Shown: piece by piece, positions 48,206 to 59,757 of the stretch | Layout: each line of letters opens with the position of its first letter | Position numbering within the stretch: position 1 is the first letter of the stretch | DNA from: Balanoglossus misakiensis | Taxonomy: Eukaryota; Hemichordata | Assembly (NCBI GenBank): GCA_040954595.2 | Contig: CM082595.2 | Coordinates: 1,426,001 to 1,490,000 of the forward strand | Direction of reading: 5' to 3' | DNA length: 64,000 bases | The notes under the pieces: model-generated | Databases searched by the model: none | Told to the model about the DNA's origin: nothing | The model's input: the letters and a program-made list of their open reading frames with translations, nothing else | Program-made: the position numbers and the translations under genes

Positions 48206-51200
48206 TCACGGTGCTTTCCTGCAAGAACAAAATGTCACAAATTAAAACTACAATGAGAGTCTAGTACACAGTAAACATATCATCACATGTATGTCATGCT
48301 ATGTGTACAGATGGCAATGGTTCTCTGTTGATGAACAATTTAGCATGTATATTTGGCACACCACAAACATGTAAGCACATTACACATGTACATTAACATA
48401 AACGGTGTCTTGTATCAAATATAATTAATGGTAAACGGGCAGCGAGAGAGAGACTTTGTCCCTTTAAGGATTCAGCAAACCATATGAAATCTAGAATTGC
48501 ATATCTATATGTGTACTCTAAAACCTGTCTACACCGACCACCACAGGAACTGAAGCTATTGTTTGGTTTGCAGAGGTGTACAGTTCATAGAGGTTCTTTT
48601 AACATGTGGTTGTATGAGGTAGGGACTGGGAAAGGTGTTCGGTGTAGACAGGTTTCCAAATTAGACAGGTTTGACTGTACCATACTTACTTCATTAAGCT
48701 ATCTTGATGGGCAAGGAATTGCTGCTGTAGATGCGAGAACCTGTGTTGCTCGAGAATCTGTCGCTGCATTGCCTCATGATGGATTTGTTGTGCCAAGGCA
48801 TCGCCATAGGGGTGATTCACCAGTCCAGGCCGGATTGAACCAGGATCTAATGGGTGTGCCCCTGCAGGATATGGCGTCCCCGACAAATGATGAGGTCCCA
48901 TTGGCGACAATGCTAACGCTTGATCTGGATGAGGAATAGGAGGATAGCCACTATTAAATGCAGCATGGGCAGCGTGAGCAGCTGCTTCTGCGGGATGTAC
49001 ATGAAGATGCGTGTGGGAATGAGTATGTTGATGTTGATTCATACTTGCTAACTGTAACCTAGCCACTGGATCCATTAAGGCCATTCTTTCTGCTTGTATT
49101 CTCTCTGCTTGCATCCTTTCCACGGGATTGGCGAACGGCGACTCTGCGTGCGGGTGACCCTGCAGACTTAGTCTGTCTAGGTGTCTGTCAGGGTGTCTGT
49201 CCATGGGGTGAGGAGGGGGTATATGAAAGGGAGAGGGGTGGTGTCCCCTTTCTCCGTGTATTCCCGGTCTGTTCATTAACCAATGTCTGTCCATGGGGTT
49301 CAGATGAGTTCCAAGCGGATCCAACTTCATTTTGTCCCTGAGTTCTCGTTCCCGCAATTCTCGCTCGATGAGCTCCCTCTCCCGGAATTCCCGTTCTCGC
49401 AGTTCACGTTCAAGTTCAATCTCTCTTTCCCTGGCACCCGGAGGATACATAGGCACTCCCTGCATTTGCATCAGACCGTACCGCATCATAGGGTCTGGTC
49501 CCGTCAAGCAAGACAATCCAGTGGGTCCTGGTGTCCGGTTAGTGTGTGGTCGTGCATATTCACTGAGTGTTCTTAATGCTGGAGTGTCGTAACCAGGTGG
49601 TGGCATGTGATGTCCACCTGGTGATACATACTGTGCATTGCCTTGAATACCGTATGGTCCAGTAATCTGAGCATCAGCACTGTTATTTTCAGGAGGTGTG
49701 TCTGGCTTCTTCTGCAAATAGGAATGCAAAAACTCCATTATTGTTTGAGAAACACTGCGACACAATTACAAAAAGCTTTCATTCGAGATATTTGCAATTT
49801 TCAGACTCCCCGATTCATCCACATTTTGAAAAGGAATTGTCATGATGCTGTCTGTAATCACTCATTTCTGCATAATACAACAAATACTTACCGCAACTTT
49901 GTCATCCTTTGATTCCAACAATTCCTTTTCCCTCTGTCTTTCTTTTTCTCTTTCTTTTTCTCTCTCCTTCTCTCTTTCCTTCTCTCTCTCCTCTCTTTCC
50001 CGTTCTTTTTCCCTCTCCCTTTCTTTCTCTCTTTCTCGTTCTTTCTCTCTTTCTATCTCTCTCTCCCTTTCTCTTTCCCTTTCCCGCTCTCTCTCTCTTT
50101 CTCTCGCAACTTCTTGTTCTTTTTCTCTCTGTCTTTCTTTTTCAATTCTGTCTCTCTCCAAGGCATGCTCTCTCTTCTTGCCAAGCTTCGAGTCGGCGAA
50201 CGGTCTGAAGATCAAATCAGATCTGGCACACGAGTTGTAGCCTCTATTCCAATGACGTACAAATCTGGAAAGCAAAAAGCAACAATGAGTCAAAAATACG
50301 GTAATTTGTATTAAGATATTCAAATGTGAAAGTACTGGAATGATAAGAACATGATTGCAAAATATGTGATAGGTGTAAATCTGTTTCACTTTCGATGTTG
50401 TTGGTAATGCACAATAAATTTAGAATAAAGCAGATTGCTTACTCGGCAGTTTGACTGGAATGGCATAGTTGGTCCACTATTACTGGTTCAGGTGATGGTC
50501 CTCTATTGAGAATATCATCATCATCATCTTCAGCATCATCACGATGGACTCTCTCTTCCTCTTTCTCCTGTTTAATTTCCTTATGGTCACTTTCATTCTC
50601 CGTCTCCTGCGGCAACGACTGCAAAGGTGGACTTCTCACGGGAGTGCTCAGATTTTCCGGGAAGCCAGACGGCATGTAATTTGAATGCAGTGGAGGCATA
50701 GGAGGCAAGCTCATTGATGTTGGTCCGTGCGCTATGACAGGCGTGGGTGCGGCCATTATGGGTGGCGGTGCTGATGGTGTGATTGGCTCTGACATTGGTA
50801 ACATTGTATGAGGCATTCTGTCATTGGCTACACTGTACGGAGAATTGGATACAACTTCTCTTGGCATCTCCTCTATTGGAGGTTGCCGCGGCAACTGGTC
50901 GTAGTTCTCCACTTCCTCTGCTTCCGGTTCCTGTTCAGTGTCGTTATCATTGTCATTATTTGGACTTGGAGGACTGGGAGAACTGACGGATGATGCACTG
51001 GTTAGAGCGTCATTGTCATTGTCATTCTCTTGTGCTGTATTGCTGGCAGACTCCTCGTTAATAGTACTGCTGCTGTCCGTACTGTTACCCCCATGGTCTG
51101 ATGGGGTTTCTGATCGCTCCTCAGAGTCGTGCTGTGAAAAACATCAACACAAATAAAGTGAAACCTGGTCATATTGATCTCAGGTCTTGTTACTTTTACA

Positions 51201-53352
51201 TCTAGATGTTTCTTTTTATTTGATCACAGGGGTACTATAGGAGAATGAAAGCTTTTGTACTCATATCACGTTTAGCGCTAGAAATGCTAACATTAAATGC
51301 AAGTGTGTATATTTTCAGACAAATGTACCAATTTTTGCCAGCTCCACCACGTGGTGGCGCTCTGCTGACCCTCGGCACACAAAAACTCAGTTGATAGTAA
51401 TCACTGCTACACAAGATATAGAAAAAACGTTACCTGTGTTTTAAGTTTTTTAATCATGGATCCTGAACCAGAATCTGAGTCAACATCGTCCTTGTAATCG
51501 ATGTCTTCCCGTTCTCTGAGTCTTCTCTTGGAGTCTTTCATGGGTTCATTATCTATATCACTCTTGAGATTCTTCTGTTGACAAAACAATCCACATATTA
51601 TATTAGTATGTCTCATTAAATTAGAGCTGGCATCTGAAACTTAGTGAATTTTCTCTCTAAGCCAAATTAGCTAAAACATGCTAGCCTAACTATAAATACA
51701 TCTTTACAGTATTATATTTGTTCGAGGGGGAGTACTCCATAATATGCTAGTCCACATAGAAATCTTGACATGAGAATTCTCAGTTGATAATTCAATAATA
51801 CATACCTTTTTCCTTCCTCTGGTACTAGACTTTGTACTGCTATCACTGGAAGTACTGAATGTGCTTGGAGAATTACGATTGCTAATCCGTGATAATCTTC
51901 GGGAATTCACAGGACTTGAAGGTTCACTACTGTATTTACTACGTCCACTACGAAGAGTTGAATTGACCTGCGGACAAAAGTTTACAGAGTCAATACATCT
52001 ATGTAACTTACAGTACAAGTTATTTTAAAATAAAACTACTTGGGCCTACAATTTTGGCTTAAATTGTATTGATGGTTCAGTTTTAAGAAAAGCAACAACA
52101 TCTTAAATTATCAAGGTTAAGTTCACATATAATCTGCTTCTATGACTTGTGGTGGGCATGTAGCCAATGCCAACCAGCGGTATCAATCACATGACAATCA
52201 CATGATACTTACAGAATCTCTGTTTCGCCTTGTTCTCATTTTATGTTTGATATCATCAGACTCATTTTCTTTGACTGGTTTAAACATGAAAGGTGGAGGA
52301 CTTCTAGGGTTCTCTATTGGTCTTGGTTCGCCATACTTCTTGAAATAAACTCGACATTCGGTACACAGCAAAACCTTTTCTTTACCACCGTGGTGCCAAT
52401 CTTTAGACGCTACAACATAAAAGCATTTAGGATATCAAAATATTGTCAAAACTATCCCTGCAAATGGCTCTGGATAAATTTCTCAGTTAAAGTAAATACA
52501 ATTATAAGAAGAATTTTATTTCATATATCTACAAGTAGATTTTTTTCTGGAAAAAGTGACTACAAATAATGTGATTTTCTATGAAATGATAACAATGATA
52601 CTGTGTCAATCAATGACAACAAATCATGAGTGTGCTTTTTAATAGCAAGCTAAAGAGCTTTATGATTTTTGGGCAATTTCATTGGGTGAGTACAAAAGAA
52701 TGATGGCATAAGCCACCCTAGACTAGTATTAGGAAGAAACATAGCTTAATCTTACTTGTTGTAAAGCAATGTCTGCAGGCATAACCACTCAGATCTCTCT
52801 CGCTATCTTCGCTATCAATTTCTTCTTCACTGGCTGAACTCAAATCCACTGCAACAGCAACAACCAGAGAAAGATAAATCATCAAGATAGTACAACAGAG
52901 AAATCTAACACACAATCACTCTGGAGATATATACATCATAATGATACTTCGGCATGCAAATTACACATATGTACATCTATCATATTTATTAGCATATCAT
53001 GTTATGTACATCTAAAATTCATGAAGTCTTAGATAATGCTGGCTTACGGGTTGGTTTAGATCATAAATCAGTTGAAACTACCTCATTAATGCATTTTACT
53101 GAACAACTGTCAGTGATACAGAAAAGACCTTGACACAGGTGGCAAAAATAAAAAGTATAGCTGAGATATGGGAACATATAATATATACGTCTAATCCATC
53201 TACTCACAGAATTCTGAGCTGGCAGGTCTGCTTGTTCGTGCCCCTCCTCGTATCCGTCTTAAAACGTTCTGACGGCGATGTCTGCGATGAGGTCTCTGGT
53301 TGGAAGCTTCAGGTGTTTTCTTCCAGTAGTAGTAATACTCCACCAAGTCACC
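48206..53352 (-). CDS. RERE: RERE/atrophin transcriptional co-repressor, 3' part (N-terminal exons outside window)
   Basis: Nuclear co-repressor of the atrophin family, which links DNA-binding factors and nuclear receptors to histone deacetylases. Nine exons, high to low: 53352-53208, 52848-52756, 52409-52213, 51967-51806, 51574-51434, 51131-50443, 50264-49892, 49711-48690, 48218-48206. Phases agree; 944 residues are visible. Order: end of the SANT segment ([11 protein letters not shown]), acidic [14 protein letters not shown], a GATA-type zinc finger (CRHC ... CTEC, with [11 protein letters not shown]), [11 protein letters not shown], Ser-rich stretches, [25 protein letters not shown], a Glu/Arg repeat tract, [15 protein letters not shown], a His-rich [10 protein letters not shown] segment, and a short LMKKAP end matching the LKKE terminus of RERE/ATN1. 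BAH, ELM2 and most of SANT are missing because they lie beyond the right edge. The Pro/Gln-rich middle region of vertebrate RERE is much shorter here. Confidence 0.94.
48521..48655. mobile_element. MITE-like element with 17-bp inverted ends in last RERE intron
   Basis: AAACCTGTCTACACCGA at 48,521-48,537 is inverted as TCGGTGTAGACAGGTTT at 48,639-48,655. A partial repeat of the right end (TTAGACAGGTTTGACTG) follows directly. It ends 35 bp from the splice donor of the penultimate RERE exon. Confidence 0.6.
49930..50110 (-). repeat. coding Arg/Glu-repeat tract in RERE
   Basis: On the plus strand this is a pyrimidine-rich CTTTCTCTC microsatellite; on the minus strand it codes for long EREK/RERE runs. 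It corresponds to the tract that gives RERE its name and probably forms a charged single helix. Confidence 0.85.
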
Positions 53353-56300
53353 CTGAAAACATGTGAAAATATAGGGTATTTTATGACAACAATCTGATGC
53401 AGGATTTGGGGGTTCACAGGTCAGATGTCACTTTGAAATTATTCCTGCTCACACTGAGCACTATACGTGTACAATTCTATTTCTTGCGAATGTGCAAAAA
53501 ACATACTCAACCTACTGTTAACGTGCATTTCTTAACAACAATTGAACAGAATATTCTTTGTCTCCCCAGAGCATGATGTATATATAATTTTATTGGCAGG
53601 AGGATTAAGTCATAAAAAGTTTAATTATCAAAGACTTGTTTGCTCTATACAAACTGAAGAGATATTGCATATTGTGATAGTAACTCATCTACTCCTCATA
53701 AAACAATCATTGGCACAAATATCAATGCACACATCCACACACACACATGAACAATATACACATGATGTATGAATATGTGTGTTTGTACATATTTGTATGT
53801 AGTCTGACAACTGTTGGATAGCAACTCTGTTTCTTGTGAGGAGGCAAAAGAGCAGCATCACTTCAATATTATACTCTTAGGTGTTCCACTTGATAATATT
53901 CATGGAGTTGGTGGGTTGAAAATTAATACAACTATGTTAGGGAGCTGAAACAGCCACTGTGTATCTCACTTTGATAAAGTCAATAGTCTTAAGGAGTTAA
54001 AAACCAGCAGTTCTGAGAAAATCTAGGGCGTTCAGAAAGTAATTCTGAAATCAATACAATCGGCATAGGATTTCATATAGGCAAAGTGAGTTCAATTACT
54101 GGAAGTTTAACAGCACACTCAGAACGTGACCTTTTCTATCAGTGTGTTATTTCTGTCAACATCTACCCTGCCATATCCTCTTGATAACCTGTGACCTAAC
54201 CTTTGACCTGAAGACCTCTTTGCCATATGATCACTGTAATGGGTAGCCATATAGACTACACAACAACAAGGCGATTAGCTTGGGCTACTTAAAGTCTATG
54301 ATATCTTACACAATCCATCAATCATTACCTTAAATTGACCTCAAAATTGTGACTTTCACCAGGAAAGCAATCTATCACCATAGCAAAGTGCCAAGAAATT
54401 TCTGCATGATGACTAGAGTGAATTCAGTAAAGGTCTTTTTACGTTTGTGGGAGTACACGTCCATTTGGCCTCTTTTGTTCACTTTAAGTGACATTCCTTC
54501 TTGGTTAGGACTACATGTACTTTGCTTTTAGCTCTAGTGACATCATTGAAACATTCAATACAGAATCTCGAACACTTCACCAATATATGGACTGGACTCA
54601 ATACCCCTTTACCATAGTAATATGGTTAAACTGACGCTTGCTATTTTCAATATTGTGGGTCGATCAATCCGCAAGTATGGGTAGGGGTACAAGTTTAGTG
54701 CGATCAAAATCGGATAGTACGATAAAATATATGGCAGTCGTCTATCAAGTAAGTGTTAGATTAGAACTGGACTTTTTTACCACTTGTAGTGTGTCATTAC
54801 CTACTTATGGACTGTTAGACACACAACAACGGACCAGGAATTCCTGCTGTTGAAGCCAAAACCACTTGAAGCACAACACAATTCAACACAAATACAAACC
54901 TTAACAACTGACAAAACCTGTCGCAAATCTGACGCTCGTCTGAGGAGCTGCAAAACCTTGGAATGGATCCGTACTAAGTGCGACCACAGAGAAGGCCATC
55001 AGCTATGTCGGCCATTTTGTCTTGGTGCACACACTCACCCCATAAAAATAGCAAGGCAGTCATAAAGGGGAGATTATTGGAACTCAACAAATAATAGTGT
55101 TAACAAGTGCATGTAAATGGGAGAAGACTGTTAATGATAGCATAGCTTCTACAGTTTATCTTAAACTTAATTGACTTCATAAAAGTCACAAGGGTTTCAT
55201 CAGGGTTAACCCGGTTGGGTCATAAATGATAACGAGAGAGGTGTTGTACTCAAGTATGGCTGTTTAGAGAGAGATCTGGACAATGAACATCTGGTGGTGT
55301 GGGACACAACAAAGAGGTGTTTTCACTTAAAAAGCTCACTTCTTGGTTACAGAGCCCTTTACAACAGTTTTATTCTTGGCCTTTAAGGTATACGGTCACC
55401 TCTAATTTACATATGTATGTTGTATATGGATAAATGGTCATAGGTGACCATATAACTTAAAACCAGCTATGACTGGCTGGCTGGACCCATGGATGGATGG
55501 ATGGATAGATGGATCATGAAGTATGGACTATTCCAAGTTTGAAAGTAAACTCATTAAAATAACGCAAAATAGAAGCTATTGGGGCTTTAATGAGTTCAGT
55601 CAATTTCACAGTATTCAATGCAACCTTGACTGAACACAAAACCTGTCCACACTACACAATACATGTACATAAAAATACCAGAATCATCACAATATCCATT
55701 TTAAATTTCTTATCTGTCATCTTCAATTTTGCTATTTTTTCTTTTACTACAAACTCGCCATAAAACTATTGAGCACACTGAATTGTGAACGATCATTTAA
55801 TTTTACAACTTTGGAAAGGAAAGAGCTGCAGTGCTCTTAAAACTTAATGGTTACCATGGAAATTGGCAGCTGACTTCACAACTGGAGTCTGCCTCTGTAA
55901 ATGACTTTAACCTTTTAAGAAATTGAGAATGGAAAAGGATAATTTTGCGGATTTTGTATCGCTTGTGGTTAACAAAAATGATAGCCCTGCATTGAAGCAT
56001 GTGAGGATTTGTTTTGAAAACAAAGAAAACAGATCGGCGGCCATCTTGAATTTCAAATTTGCGGCAATTTTCGAAATTGATTTTTGAGGTGTATACTACC
56101 TTAAAATACAATATGCACACAATTAGCTTCACAATGTATACATACAGCAAATACACACAATATTGTTCATCCTATCTTTGTACCGTACTAATAGAATACA
56201 TCTTTGCGTTTGTGCGCATGTTAGACTATATTTTTTATAATTTCAGAAGAATAGTGCCATCTGTTGTATTTTCACATGTAATGGATTTTTCTGATAAATG

Positions 56301-57399
56301 CAATGCACATTGCAAATACTACAGGTGAAGCTGTGAATCAATGTATCTATTCCAGAATCTTTCTGTCTTGAAAATCTGAAACCATTTGGAGACAGTAGAA
56401 TACATCTGCGTTAATAACTTCTGGATGTGCTTCTAGCCTTAGGCATGCAATCTATTTGATGTCTTCTCTACTAATTGGACATCACTATCAAATTTTTTAT
56501 ACTCCCAACGATCCATACCTTATTCCAACATCAATTTCTATTGAAAGACACGACTGTCATCAAATTTGGATGTGCTTATTAGAAGAGATAGGTTTGATAA
56601 CGTGAACGAATGAATAATGAAAGACAAGCATATGATATATGGAGGGCTTAATCTAGACTCATCTTGCAAATATTCACCACAAACCTGTATCCAGGCTTGA
56701 TTGCTAGCTTTATATTACAATTCTTGGACTGATATTCTCAAGAGTGTCATATTTTCTGATGTGAAGCTTTTAACATACTAATATTTCTCACCAAAGCTGT
56801 AGAATGTTTCCTCAGTTCTTTCTAGACATCTTGTAAATATATCTAACTATCTATAATTCTAAAAATTTCAATATAAATATGCCTCTCTTATCATAATCAT
56901 TATCATGAAAATTAACTTTCATTTTTTTTTCATATAATAGGTCTGACTAAATATTTCCATATATATTTCACACTCAAATGAGAAAAAATTAACCAATTTT
57001 GTAGACAAATCATCCTGATCGATTATACAAATAAATGTAATAATAGTAATTTGTCAAATGTAAATATTATAATTATGACAAATTGCATTTTCACATGACA
57101 TCTTGAAGTGACATTTCCCAATCAGATAATGTATCGATGATATTGCAAGTAAAATTATCTTTCACAATCTCTGTACTTTTATGAATATTTTAATAGCTAG
57201 CATTAATGTTGCAAGCATTATTGACCTGACAGAAAGTAATTGGATCAGTATTATATTGAAGTAAACCATTCTAGGTTGACATGTTGTCAAACATACATGT
57301 TTCAGAATAAAGTCTCATGTGATAGTTTTGTACACAATCTTAGCAGTTTTGTTTATGAAAGAAGCCATCAGTCAAATATATATAGCAATACATCTCAGT

Positions 57400-57625
57400 T
57401 TTTTTACACTGTAGCGATGCACTCCTAGTTTATTGTAACACTGTAGCAACACATTTTCAGTTCATTGTTCCATTGTAGCAACAACCCCCACCCTGAAGAT
57501 TATTGTAACACTGTAGCAATACACCCCCAAGTTTATTGTAACACTGTAGCAATGCACCCCAAGTTTATTGTTACACTGTAGCCATGCACCCAGTTCATTG
57601 TTACACTGTAGCCATGCATTACCCC
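57400..57625. repeat. about 32-bp minisatellite sharing a motif with the 46.9-kb one
   Basis: CACTGTAGC(A/C)ATGCA-type units with starts at 57,406, 57,438, 57,470, 57,508, 57,541, 57,573 and 57,603 (30-38 bp apart). It shares TGTAGCAATG with the minisatellite at 46,865. Confidence 0.8.
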
Positions 57626-57841
57626 CCAAGTCCCAACCCTCTGGTCTGATGGTCTGAAAACTACAGCCAGTGTAAATTGGCTGATGTGAACCCAACTATC
57701 CCTCAAGGCAACCTTAATGTGAACTCCTGCAGACTAGATATATTCTATATGATGTATGAGATTCATTCCATAGGCCATCCTGCTTGACTTGACAACTCTA
57801 CCTGTTAATCTGGGCTAGGTCACTACACACAAGTCAACATA

Positions 57842-57920
57842 AATAAACATGTCTTTCAGGTCCAGTTCTTTATCGCCATCTCAAATTGATGGCCTTTTAA
57901 ACTGAAAGAACATGTTTATT
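57842..57920. repeat. 79-nt hairpin (inverted repeat)
   Basis: AATAAACATGT-CTTTCAG pairs with CTGAAAGAACATGTTTATT (57,902-57,920) with one bulge. An inner GCCATC/GATGGC stem closes on a 7-nt loop. Possible pre-miRNA-like fold or a short foldback element, inside the RERE intron. Confidence 0.55.
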
Positions 57921-58796
57921 GCGAACACAACAAACATACCAGGTCATGAACCAACAAACTTTAGTATACACTGGGATTTTTTTGAAATTGTATAGTGTTT
58001 CTGGCATATCTCTGTCTAGATTTCAGTTATTTCCTGCTAGAAGATATCATTAGCACTGGTTATATTTACAGAACGTTCAACTGTTAAAATATAATATCTA
58101 ATTTCCCATTTTAAATCAATTAATATAATTTTCTTCTTTGAATGAAAATATAAGCATAAGTTTGACGGATGATATATGACCCAGTGAATAATACCTGCTG
58201 ATCATTTTTTAACATTATCAATAAAATGAGGTGATATACTGAAGTTAAATTTACCATTATCTTGAAGGTTTATTTGAAAAGAACACATATACCGGTAGAT
58301 TATATTTGAATTGTTAACGGTCTTCCCTCGCACAGGAACTGATTATTAGTGAATTGAAATACCATATGAACACAGAAAAACTGCACACATATTTACTGAA
58401 ATCTATGTAAAGGTTTATGAACAGTATTGATGATAAATCGTTCTGCTACTAGTATGCAAATTCGCAAAAGGTCAAAATGTCACACACTACCAATATGTTG
58501 CAGTCATTTTTCACAAATGATACATATTGTGTAAAGTACCATAATGTATTGCTGTGCTAAAAACTACAAGCAAAACTGATTAATCATTTGGTTCAGTGCA
58601 GGTAAAACCTGCAACTCAGTAACAGACTGCAAACTAAAACCATATGTCTCCACAACGAAAGATTTTAATCTAATCCTGGCCTTACTAGCACAACCATCAA
58701 ATCAGTGGGATTCACAAAATTATGCATCATAAGTTATATTATTAGTTTTTACAATCTATCAATTAGTTAAAAACTGTATATGTCAGAACACAACTG

Positions 58797-58935
58797 TTGA
58801 AATTGGAAATGCCAGTATAATTTTGATTGGTTGAAGTTTGAAATGTCAGTACAATTTTGATCAGTTGAAATTTGAAATGTAATTACACAAAGGACTGGTT
58901 GACATTTCAAATGTAATTTTACAATTGTAGTAGCT
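58797..58935. repeat. 34-bp degenerate tandem repeat
   Basis: TTGAAATTTGAAATGTCAGT-like units start at 58,797, 58,831 and 58,865. Loose further copies, some inverted, run to 58,935, with an isolated one near 59,186. Confidence 0.7.
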
Positions 58936-59620
58936 GAAATTTGAAACGTGAGTACAGTATTACCGATTTTCATAACCCTTATCTCCTGGTAATATGTATA
59001 GTAGAGGTATAAATCCACTAGTTTATTGAAAAGTCTGTACCAGTTGATTATAGTCACTTTATTGCCATTGTAACCCATGTTCAAGCAAAAATGTGTATTT
59101 TTCTGACAAGTATTAAGTTTTGAATGCATTGTATCACCCAAATACCAGGATGTACGGTCATGATTACAGGGGGCATGCAAGTGGCCTATTGATTGGTTGA
59201 AATTTGAAATGTCAGAAGAGGATTGATTGGAGCTGAAAAGACACAAGTCATGCATAATGGCAACCCTGCTGTCAAAGTCAATCTTCTCCTCTTGCAAATT
59301 CAGCACACAATAATGAGCATAGAGAAAATGATAATCAGTCATGCTCACACTTTTGTATCAATCACTCAAAACCAGCGCAAATTATTCAATGCATCCCGGT
59401 ATTTTGATAATGGATGAACAATTTCAAAACATTTCTATACAGTTCAGTTTTGGATTGTAGAATATTGTGACAGTCTTTAGATAAATTGTACACAAATTCA
59501 TTAAATGAACTTCACTACACTATGTTGAAATAAATTTCTTCTTGTTTAGTTAGAATATGTATATAATTTTGTGATATAATTGAGGAACGTGATAAGAAAC
59601 ATTTAACTTTTTATACACAG

Positions 59621-59757
59621 GTAATGAGCTTGAGAAACACCAGCTAGAGTCAGAATACACTCCAGCGAAAAATTTCATTCCACTCCAATGCTTTTACCAA
59701 GACAGCACGTGTGATGGCTCTGATGAAAAACAAGAGTTTACATTTACAATAGATTCT
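59621..59757 (+). CDS. possible isolated coding exon, unknown gene
   Basis: A 137-bp segment with one open frame of 45 codons plus 2 nt, preceded by a pyrimidine-containing acceptor (TTTTTATACACAG) and followed by a GTACGT donor. The peptide is hydrophilic (GNELEKHQLESEYTPAKNF at its start, then CDGSDEKQE). The other two forward frames have early stops. I do not recognise it. It could be an exon of a gene on the plus strand within the RERE intron, or a chance frame. Confidence 0.22.

Noticed and set aside
48484-48939. 151-codon plus-strand frame
   Set aside because: It crosses the mini-element at 48,521 and runs antisense to the RERE exon. No family resemblance.
49283-50240. Plus-strand Ser/Phe/Leu-rich frames opposite RERE
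   Set aside because: They are antisense shadows of the RERE Arg/Glu tract and neighbouring coding sequence.
55851-56156. 101-codon minus-strand frame as a missing RERE exon
   Set aside because: It shows no likeness to BAH, ELM2 or SANT sequence, and its composition is that of AT-rich intron.
58767-59348. 193-codon minus-strand frame
   Set aside because: Its C-terminal part is the 34-bp repeat translated (ISNFNQS-like motifs). The rest has no domain and AT-driven composition.
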